Assembly (NCBI GenBank): GCA_030248225.1
Contig: JASANE010010009.1
Span: forward strand, 1-64,000
DNA length: 64,000 nt
Direction: 5' to 3'
Source: Trileptium ribeirensis
Lineage: Eukaryota > Nematoda > Enoplea > Enoplida > Thoracostomopsidae
Shown here piece by piece: positions 23,813 through 30,225 of the stretch (positions are counted from its first letter, which is position 1; every line of letters starts with the position of its first letter). The translations under genes and the position numbers were made by a program. Below the pieces are notes generated by a model. The model saw only the letters and a list, made by a program, of their open reading frames with translations, was not told where the DNA came from and did not search any database.

Positions 23813-24158
23813 TGTGTGACCGAATGTAACTTTAAATCTCGACTACCCAAACCGGGTAGCCGATAAGTGAATAAGCTACTGTCCCACATCAATATGTTGA
23901 ATTGTTCTGAACCTTGACCGTCTGAGCCGGGCAGCCAAGACAACAGGCCAACTTCATATACTAGTGCAATGAACATTATCATCATAAGCAACAGTCCTAA
24001 CATTGTATATATTATTTTTATTAAAAAATAAATGAAAACAAACTGAACGGAACTATATCGACAACTTCCACTGTACACACAGACAATTCCAAGAAAAGAA
24101 AAATATGAAAAACAAACATTTTACAAATTCTTATTTGGAATGTGAAAGAGCCACTACA
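23813..24158 (-). repeat. Element 1 3' LTR
   Basis: 346 bp, near-identical to 29618-29962. Minus strand begins TGTAGTGGCTC and ends GGTCACACA. It holds an AATAAA-type signal near 24013-24030 and the last ~45 codons plus stop of pol. It also carries a short open frame with a hydrophobic N-terminus that is present in the other LTR. Confidence 0.93.
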
Positions 24159-27100
24159 CCACCCCCTCGCAAGTCGAGGAGCGGCCTGTTCTCCCGGTGT
24201 GTCGCAGACAAACCTCACAGTTAAACGTTTCCTCTCTAAATTTTGTCTGAAGTTTAATTTTGAATTATTTTTAATTTCAGATTCTGCTAAAACTGCAGCT
24301 CTGTTAAAGCTGTACTTCTTGCATCTTACATTATGAACAAATTCCGAAATTCCTGTTGTTGGAACATATGCAAATCTATTTGTGTGAAAAAATTGAACTG
24401 GACATGTATTTCGAGGTTGTTTGGTAGTCTTTAAAACTGTTTTTGTAGTGTCTATAACCTTTGCGGGCCAAGGCTGAAAACCTTTAAATTTTGCAAAAAT
24501 GATCGTACCTGTTAAAAGGTTGGACGGATTAAAGGTCTCAACTCTTGTTGGAAGAGTTTTAATTATGCCTTTTCTTGTATTTGTATAATTTGAGTTTGTT
24601 AATGATCTTGTACTTTCAGAACTGTCATTTTCCATAAATGCTGGCTTTACGCGATCAATTGAAATTTTTTGATTTTTATCATCAATTTCAATTGTAATTG
24701 TTTTTGAATCTCTACAAATCACTTTGAAAGGTCCCATATACCGTGGCTGAAGACTTGTTTTTGGAAACAAATCCCGTAACCAAACAAATTTTGCATGTTT
24801 TAATTCCTTCGGCACAAAATACGGAACTTTATGATGTCGTTCCGGTGCCGAAAATTTTCGAACTCCAGCAAATAATTTTTGAATAAATTCAGAGTTGGGT
24901 TCCGGATACAATGGTTCGTCCGGTACAAAATACTGAATCGGTAGGTCTAAATTTGTACCATACACCAATTTTGCTGGTGATGTTTCTTGTTTATTTAATG
25001 CAGTCCGTAGTCCTAACAAAATTAATGGTAATGCCTTAGACCATTCTTTATTTCTACAATGTACTCGTAGGGAGCTTTTTAACGTGCGATGGAAACGTTC
25101 TATAGCTCCATTACATGCAGGGTGATATGCAGTTGTTCGCTTACGAGTTATGCCTAACTGTTGCATAAGCTCAGCCCAAATTGCTGATTCAAATTGCGCC
25201 CCTCGATCTGATATGAGAATTCGAGGAACACCGACACGGCTGACCCATGAATTAATTAATGCTGAAGCTACAGTTTCGGTGCTTATATCAGAAACCGGAG
25301 AAACTTCAGCCCATCGTGTGAATCTGTCAATTATTGTTACAAGATACATGTGGCCTTGTGAAGGAGGTAATGGACCTACAATATCTACATGTATCGTGTG
25401 AAATCGCGCACTTGTTGGGATTTCCCCAACGGGGCTTTTTGTGTGGCGCGTAATTTTAGCACTTTGGCATTTTTGACAGTTTTTAGCCCAAACGCGAATT
25501 TCTTTATTCATATAGGGCCAAATGTATTTTTCTGTAATAGCGCGTATTGTTGCTTTAATTCCTATATGAGCCAAATTGTGAACCTGTTCAAACAACTTTC
25601 GTCTCATGCATGTTGGTACATATGGACGTACTGTCTCTGATTTACCATCACAAACTATTTCAGCTGACCCGGTCTTGTGAATTTTGAGTGGTAATGAAGT
25701 TGTTTTAAAGAAATGTTGTAAATCATTATCAGTTTGTTGAGCATTTGCCCACGTTTCGTCAATCTGATCGGAAATGGCTGAAATAGATCGTGACAGTGCA
25801 TCAGCAACAATATTGTCCGCACCTGACACGTGTTGAATATTGCAGTTAAATTCCGAAATGTACGATAACCAACGTGCTTGTTGTGGTGTTGGTGTTTTCA
25901 TATTTAAAGCATTTATTAATGGCTTGTGATCAGTTTTAATTACAAACTTTAGACCCAAAAGCCATGAAAAATGTTTGAGGGACTGATATACGGCTAAAAG
26001 TTCTCGATCGAATGCAGATTTTTTGTTTTCCAATGTGGTGAATTTTTTTGAAAAGAATGCAAGCGGTTGTCGTTTGCTGTTGATAATTTGATGAAGCACT
26101 GCGCCTGAGGCGGTTTGAGATGCGTCTGTGGTTAACTCTAACTTTGCGGACTTACTCGGAAATGCAAGTGTTAGGCATTTTTCAAGTGCATTTTTGAGTT
26201 TGACAAAAGCCTGCGTTGCATTTTCATTCCACTCTAGGGGTGTTTTTGAGTTTATTTTCATGTTACGCGTCATATCAGTGAGTGGTGCAGCAATATCAGA
26301 AAAATGAGGCACAAAGCGATGATAAAATCCGGCCATGCCCAGAAAACGTTTCAGTTGTCTGACCGTTTGAGGGGTCTCAAAATCCTGAATTGCTTTAATT
26401 TTGCTATTTAATGGTTTAAAACCATCTGCGCCTAATTCAATGCCAATGAAAGATGCCTGTGTTACAAAAAATTTACATTTTTCACGTTTAAGGCGCAAGC
26501 CATTGGCCTTTAAACGATCCAAAACAGCAATTAAATGTTTTCGATGTTGTTCAATGTTTTCGCTTGCTATTAAAATATCATCAATATATGCCTTAGCAAA
26601 TGGCAAACCTTGCAATACTGAGTCTATCAAACGTTGAAACGTTTGGGCGGCGTTGCGTAATCCAAATGGCATGCGTCGATAAATGAATAAACCAAATGGT
26701 GTTGTAATGGCTGTTTTAAGCTGATCATTTTTTGCTACAGGAATTTGATGGTACGCCATGACAAGATCAAGTTTTGAAAATATTTTACAATTTTGAAGAT
26801 CATTTGTGATATCGACATGATTTGGCATTGGGTACCTATCCGGAATTGTGATATGGTTTAGTGCCCGATAGTCACCGCATGGTCTCCACGGATTTTTTGC
26901 GTCGTTTTTGGGTGCCATGTGAAGAGGAGTAGCCCATGGCGATTCACCACGGTAGACTACTCCTTGTTTCTCTAATTGAAGAAAATTATTTTTAGCAATG
27001 GAGAGTTTTTCTCCAAAAATGCGGCGTGGACGTGCAAAAACCGGGGGACCAGCCGTGACTATATGATGCTCTACCGAGTGTAATACGCTATCATTGCCTG

Positions 27101-27575
27101 CAACGCTTTTAAATAGTTCGCTATAATCAGTAACAATTTTGTCTATTTCTTTGTTAATGTCATTAGTTGGCTGTAAAGAACATAACACGCCTATGCCTTT
27201 TTTGCTTGAGTCTTGGGCATTATTGCTTTTGCAATGATCATGAAAATAGCGATGTTTAAGCTGATGAGTGCAACAGTCGATTACGAGATTATATTTGCTC
27301 AAAAAATCATAACCCAAAATAGGTTGTGTGACATCAGCAACAATGAATTTCCAAGTAAATGATTGCTTCAATTCTTTAATATCAAAATTTAATGTTGCTG
27401 TACCATACGTTTTAACTGGCGTTCCATTGGCCGCTACAAAATTGTCTTTGGACTGATTACTAATTTGCCGTTCAAAATTTTTTGGCAAAAAGCTTTGCGA
27501 GGCGCCACTGTCGACTAAAAAACTTCCAACAGCAGTTGCGGCAACATTAGTCCCCCCCCGGGGGTCTTTTCCCAA
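24021..27575 (-). CDS. pol: Element 1 Pol polyprotein (PR-RT-RNase H-IN-PWWP)
   Basis: Makes the enzymes for reverse transcription and integration. Domains by residue, numbered from the TTG at 27575: aspartic protease with VDSGAS at 21-26; RT about 170-380 with YIDD at 330-333; RNase H about 475-595 (TTDAS, DREL, TDH, ADALSR); integrase zinc site H666, H670, C700, C703 and catalytic D731, D790, E826 with 35 residues between the last two; a GPF module at 948-950; then a PWWP domain at about 1022-1095. The frame has no ATG near its start and stays open upstream over ORF1's end, so it is expected to be reached by a +1 shift from ORF1. It reads through the polypurine tract and stops inside the 3' LTR. 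Confidence 0.93.
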   Translation of the reverse strand: MGKDPRGGTNVAATAVGSFLVDSGASQSFLPKNFERQISNQSKDNFVAANGTPVKTYGTATLNFDIKELKQSFTWKFIVADVTQPILGYDFLSKYNLVIDCCTHQLKHRYFHDHCKSNNAQDSSKKGIGVLCSLQPTNDINKEIDKIVTDYSELFKSVAGNDSVLHSVEHHIVTAGPPVFARPRRIFGEKLSIAKNNFLQLEKQGVVYRGESPWATPLHMAPKNDAKNPWRPCGDYRALNHITIPDRYPMPNHVDITNDLQNCKIFSKLDLVMAYHQIPVAKNDQLKTAITTPFGLFIYRRMPFGLRNAAQTFQRLIDSVLQGLPFAKAYIDDILIASENIEQHRKHLIAVLDRLKANGLRLKREKCKFFVTQASFIGIELGADGFKPLNSKIKAIQDFETPQTVRQLKRFLGMAGFYHRFVPHFSDIAAPLTDMTRNMKINSKTPLEWNENATQAFVKLKNALEKCLTLAFPSKSAKLELTTDASQTASGAVLHQIINSKRQPLAFFSKKFTTLENKKSAFDRELLAVYQSLKHFSWLLGLKFVIKTDHKPLINALNMKTPTPQQARWLSYISEFNCNIQHVSGADNIVADALSRSISAISDQIDETWANAQQTDNDLQHFFKTTSLPLKIHKTGSAEIVCDGKSETVRPYVPTCMRRKLFEQVHNLAHIGIKATIRAITEKYIWPYMNKEIRVWAKNCQKCQSAKITRHTKSPVGEIPTSARFHTIHVDIVGPLPPSQGHMYLVTIIDRFTRWAEVSPVSDISTETVASALINSWVSRVGVPRILISDRGAQFESAIWAELMQQLGITRKRTTAYHPACNGAIERFHRTLKSSLRVHCRNKEWSKALPLILLGLRTALNKQETSPAKLVYGTNLDLPIQYFVPDEPLYPEPNSEFIQKLFAGVRKFSAPERHHKVPYFVPKELKHAKFVWLRDLFPKTSLQPRYMGPFKVICRDSKTITIEIDDKNQKISIDRVKPAFMENDSSESTRSLTNSNYTNTRKGIIKTLPTRVETFNPSNLLTGTIIFAKFKGFQPWPAKVIDTTKTVLKTTKQPRNTCPVQFFHTNRFAYVPTTGISEFVHNVRCKKYSFNRAAVLAESEIKNNSKLNFRQNLERKRLTVRFVCDTPGEQAAPRLARGWCSGSFTFQIRICKMFVFHIFLFLELSVCTVEVVDIVPFSLFSFIF
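24159..24170 (-). other. Element 1 polypurine tract
   Basis: Minus strand GCGAGGGGGTGG lies directly against the TG of the 3' LTR, the expected place for plus-strand priming. Confidence 0.75.
24291..24512 (-). other. PWWP domain appended to integrase
   Basis: Residues ~1022-1095 of pol match the PWWP fold signature: the GxIxFAKFKGF lead-in, the core PWP (1035-1037) followed by AKV, and the second-half signature VQFFHTNRFAYV with a conserved FF and aromatic. PWWP domains bind nucleosomal DNA and methylated H3K36. Here it follows the GPY/F part of integrase, where chromoviruses carry a chromodomain. A tethering role is inferred by analogy. Confidence 0.85.
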
Positions 27576-27640
27576 AATGCGGCGGGGGAGGGGCCACCAC
27601 CCGACGGGGCACCCAAGGGCGCAAAAAAAAGAATTCAGGT
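27547..27640 (-). promoter_or_regulatory. ORF1/pol overlap, +1 frameshift region
   Basis: ORF1 and pol frames overlap here and pol lies in the +1 frame. The segment contains homopolymers (T8, C5, G8) and a GC-rich block quite unlike the rest of the element. ORF1 ends right after the G8 run (GGG GAC TAA), so shifting on G8 would enter pol. It could instead mark a deletion that removed a normal gag C-terminus, or a length error in G8. Confidence 0.55.
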
Positions 27641-29397
27641 AAATTAGACAAATGTTCGTGTGATGTTAACGCGTGATTTGTTTCATCTTGAGCCGGTGCT
27701 TGAACTAGCTTAAGAGCCATTTTAACAACACTTTTAGCTTGGGCGTTCAAAGCGTCGATAATGAGGCGTTTTGTGCCTGGCATGACAAAATCAAAATCAT
27801 CTTCGTTTATAATCTGAAGTGCTTTTGTTAAAGTTTCCCTATCGATATTTTCCAAATCTGCCAGTGGACCCGGGTGGGGCTCTACTCCCCCTATTATAAG
27901 CAAAATTCGCAAATTAGTGAGATGACGTTGGCTAAGCGTTGATATGTTAATATTTGAAACTTGTGAATGAAGAATGAATGAATTATTATTAACCAAAGGT
28001 TTTTCATAGTTTGTTTCACCGGATTGCGCAGCACTGTATTCAAAACACAAAGCTAATACGATAAACACAATTATTAGTGCGAGACAAAGCGAACGGACTA
28101 AAGCATGGCGTCTAATTGTAGCTTTAGAAGCATCACTACCAAAACCTGGTAGCAACGACGACCAACAACCTGCCGTTTTTGTTATATGCGATTTGCTCAT
28201 TTCAATTTGCTTCCTACAACGCTTATGGTTTTTAACTCTAGGTACAACCTGATGCGTAAATATTTCATTGAAATTTTGTTTCTTAGTTATTTTCAGATCG
28301 GTTATTTCAAAGTTATCTAATTTGGACAGTTTGCCTTGTTTTTTTTTAAAAATTTTTGATGTTACTTGATTATTTGGCGAAGCTAAATGTGTTGTCGAAA
28401 AACATTTTGGTTTATTAGGTTTTATTTTAGGTCTCTTGCATTTAAGATTACTCACCGCTGAACTTGTGGCCTGCTTACTACATATGAAGTTGTGATCCTG
28501 CAAGATTTTCGTCGCGGCTGTGTTGATATGACGGAATCTAGCGGAACCCAGATGGATGCCACCGTACCACCGGGTGACGATGACCATGACATTTTCGGCT
28601 TTTGACGCATGTAGCAGGTGTAGCAACCTTGAGCCGGCACCATATTCACCGTCGTCGTCGAAGTCTGCATCTGTAACCTCGTTTTCCTGTAAAATTCTAT
28701 AAGCAAAAATGTTATGAGTTGCAACCGCTATTTTCCGATTTCGTTTTAACTGGCAAAGTACAGCTTTGGCATTCTCCGAACGGAAAACAGCGACTGCATG
28801 CGCTTGAAACGAACTTTTCCGGTCCGAAAAAGTGTTGCCGGAGAATATTTTGAATGCGGAACCGGTATCAGTTCCGGGAGTGTGCAAAATTTCCGGTTTG
28901 TTGTTATTTTTGTTGATAATTAAAGTCGGACCGGGATTCGGTTCCACATCTCCAGCCACAAGTAAAAGGAGCTTTAGTGATTTTGAATGCTGCTCACCTA
29001 GTGTTAAAACATTGAATTTCACCCTATGTTTCTGTGCATACACAAATAGTGTATGTTTGGCGGTGGTCTGTGCCGAAGTGACAGAAACGGATATGAATTG
29101 AGTTAATTCCGAATTATTTGTAGATCCAAAAACAAACACAATTGTAACAAATAGTCTTGTCATATCAAACTTGTGTTTTTGCATTTGTTTTTGCATTATT
29201 ACCCATTTCCGACAGTTTACTTCAGTTTTCAGCTTTGTGCACGTCACCATTTCTATCAGTGTCCAGAGCATTGTTGTCATGCCGGCAATTGTCCAACATA
29301 TAGCTGATTTTCGCCATTTTCGATGTCCGGAACTGTTTTCGTTGTTTTTATTCCCGACGTTATTGTGGTTTGTTGGTCTTTGGTAGAACCATTCCAA
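27547..29397 (-). CDS. Element 1 ORF1: 2A - IMPACT domain - TM - 2A-like
   Basis: 616 codons from a TTG at 29397; the first ATG is residue 40 (29280). Residues 79-93 are hydrophobic. A canonical 2A (GDVEPNPGP) lies at 149-157, where the ribosome is expected to release and restart before Pro157. Residues ~192-306 are a complete IMPACT/YIH1 N-terminal (UPF0029) domain. 310-405 is Lys-rich and 436-452 is a membrane segment after a basic flank. A second 2A-like motif (GGVEPHPGP, 503-511) has lost the Asp and Asn. 512-570 is an acidic helical stretch with a faint SAM-like pattern. The last ~25 residues come from GC-rich low-complexity DNA. There is no capsid or CCHC signature, so how this element packages its RNA is unclear. 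Confidence 0.9.
   Translation of the reverse strand: MEWFYQRPTNHNNVGNKNNENSSGHRKWRKSAICWTIAGMTTMLWTLIEMVTCTKLKTEVNCRKWVIMQKQMQKHKFDMTRLFVTIVFVFGSTNNSELTQFISVSVTSAQTTAKHTLFVYAQKHRVKFNVLTLGEQHSKSLKLLLLVAGDVEPNPGPTLIINKNNNKPEILHTPGTDTGSAFKIFSGNTFSDRKSSFQAHAVAVFRSENAKAVLCQLKRNRKIAVATHNIFAYRILQENEVTDADFDDDGEYGAGSRLLHLLHASKAENVMVIVTRWYGGIHLGSARFRHINTAATKILQDHNFICSKQATSSAVSNLKCKRPKIKPNKPKCFSTTHLASPNNQVTSKIFKKKQGKLSKLDNFEITDLKITKKQNFNEIFTHQVVPRVKNHKRCRKQIEMSKSHITKTAGCWSSLLPGFGSDASKATIRRHALVRSLCLALIIVFIVLALCFEYSAAQSGETNYEKPLVNNNSFILHSQVSNINISTLSQRHLTNLRILLIIGGVEPHPGPLADLENIDRETLTKALQIINEDDFDFVMPGTKRLIIDALNAQAKSVVKMALKLVQAPAQDETNHALTSHEHLSNLPEFFFLRPWVPRRVVAPPPPHFGKRPPGGD
27865..27912 (-). other. Decayed second 2A-like motif
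   Basis: LRILLIIGGVEPHPGP at ORF1 residues 496-511 keeps the hydrophobic lead, V-E-P and PGP, but has Gly for Asp and His for Asn. The Asn is a near-invariant residue of active 2A peptides, so efficient separation is unlikely. Confidence 0.7.
28480..28824 (-). other. IMPACT/YIH1 (UPF0029) domain captured in ORF1
   Basis: Residues ~192-306. Diagnostic strings are ATHNIFAYRI, DDDGEYGAGSRLLHLL and VMVIVTRWYGGIHLG followed by ARFRHIN. All landmarks of the family are present and uninterrupted. In cells, IMPACT/YIH1 binds GCN1 and blocks GCN2, the kinase that shuts translation under amino-acid stress. The RWD domain that normally precedes it is absent. No introns are present, consistent with capture from an mRNA. 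Confidence 0.93.
28927..28977 (-). other. 2A ribosome-skipping peptide
   Basis: LKLLLLVAGDVEPNPGP at ORF1 residues 141-157 fits the D-[VI]-E-x-N-P-G-P consensus with the usual Leu-rich lead. It should free the N-terminal ~156 residues from the IMPACT-bearing product. Confidence 0.9.
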
Positions 29398-29481
29398 GGC
29401 TGGTAAACACCTGGTTATGATGTGTTTCTTGGTTAATTTGCTCGATTTGATTTCGCAGGTGCGAATATGTCTGCGGTGTCT

Positions 29482-29808
29482 TTATCTGTGTTGTCTTTGT
29501 TCGCGTTTCTGCTGCTTTTGCCCTTGTTGCGGTTGCTGTTGTTGGTTTTGTTGTTGGTGCTGTTGTTGTTGCAGTGGTTGCTGTGTTCGTAACAAACACT
29601 TGTCGGGTTCACCATTATGTGTGACCAAATGTAACTTTAAATCTCGACTACCCAAACCGGGTAGCCGATAAGTGAATAAGCTACTGTCCCACATCAATAT
29701 GTTGAATTGTTCTGAACCTTGACCGTCTGAGCCGGGCAGCCAAGACAACAGGCCAACTTCATATACTAGTGCAATGAATATTTTTATCATAAGCAACAGT
29801 TCTGACAT
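29482..29808 (-). CDS. LTR-initiated open frame with signal-like N-terminus
   Basis: Opens inside the 5' LTR and runs 108 codons through the primer site into the Gln-rich leader. The first ~20 residues are hydrophobic (LLLMIKIFIALVYEV), followed by about 45 residues that are nearly identical in the 3' LTR frame. Preservation in both LTRs despite about ten substitutions is suggestive but weak. It could simply be a chance frame. Confidence 0.3.
   Translation of the reverse strand: MSELLLMIKIFIALVYEVGLLSWLPGSDGQGSEQFNILMWDSSLFTYRLPGLGSRDLKLHLVTHNGEPDKCLLRTQQPLQQQQHQQQNQQQQPQQGQKQQKREQRQHR
29597..29614 (-). other. Element 1 primer-binding site, tRNA-Trp-like
   Basis: Three bases after the LTR, the minus strand reads TGGTGAACCCGACAAGTG. 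It matches the animal tRNA-Trp 3'-end complement at 13 of the first 16 positions. The start TGG pairs with the CCA tail. Primer identity is tentative. Confidence 0.55.
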
Positions 29809-29962
29809 TGTCTATATTATTTTTATTAAAAATAAATGAAAACAAACTGAACGGAACTATATCGACAACTTCCACTGTACATACAGACAATTCCAAGAAA
29901 AGAAAAACATGAAAAACAAACATTTTACAAATTCTTATTTTGAATGTGAAAGAGCCACTACA
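29618..29962 (-). repeat. Element 1 5' LTR
   Basis: 345 bp, TG...CA, about 97% identical to 23813-24158 by eye. It ends at a 3-bp spacer before the primer site. The right-hand flank (GCTGCC) does not repeat the left flank of the element. Confidence 0.93.
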
Positions 29963-29988
29963 GCTGCCAAGTGGCACACTCGCGTGCC

Positions 29989-30125
29989 GCTGCTGTTGCT
30001 GTAACGAACGCAAACGTCGGTCGATGTAGCTGCTGTTGCTGTAACCAACGTAAACGTCGGTCGAGATAGCTGCTGTTGTTGTAGCGAACACAAACGTCGG
30101 TCGATGTAAAGCTGTTGCTGATGTA
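29989..30125. repeat. 40-bp tandem repeat between the two retrotransposons
   Basis: Three 40-bp units start at 29989, 30029 and 30069 (GCTGCTGTTGCTGTAACGAA...GTCGGTCGATGTA), plus a partial fourth. They fill the junction between element 1's 5' LTR and element 2's polypurine tract. Confidence 0.85.
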
Positions 30126-30158
30126 AAGAGCCGGAGCGTCCTGAAATAAGATAATATT

Positions 30159-30170
30159 GCCCCTCCCTAA
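30159..30170 (-). other. Element 2 candidate polypurine tract
   Basis: Minus strand TTAGGGAGGGGC about 55 bp after the stop of the polyprotein. No TG-starting LTR follows it, so the 3' LTR is absent or replaced. Confidence 0.45.
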
Positions 30171-30225
30171 AAATCTCATCTTGCTCTTATTTTATAAGTA
30201 GGCTGCCGAAGCAAAAGGAGAAAAA

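Larger units (their letters stand above)
23813..29962 (-). mobile_element. Element 1: Ty3/Gypsy retrotransposon carrying 2A, IMPACT and PWWP modules
   Basis: On the minus strand, in order: 5' LTR (29962-29618), primer site, CAA-rich leader, ORF1 (2A peptide, IMPACT domain, membrane segment, decayed 2A), an overlap requiring a +1 shift, pol (protease, RT, RNase H, integrase, PWWP), polypurine tract, 3' LTR (24158-23813). LTRs start TG and end CA and differ at about ten bases plus one indel by eye, so the copy is not very recent, yet both long frames are intact. No target-site duplication is visible. No Gag-like CCHC zinc knuckle was found. pol order and motifs identify Ty3/Gypsy (Metaviridae). 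The accessory modules are not part of standard Gypsy elements. Confidence 0.92.

Noticed and set aside
29963..30125. 3' LTR of element 2
   Set aside because: Shares only the word CGTTACA with the 5' end; otherwise made of 40-bp repeats with no similarity to 37633-38639.
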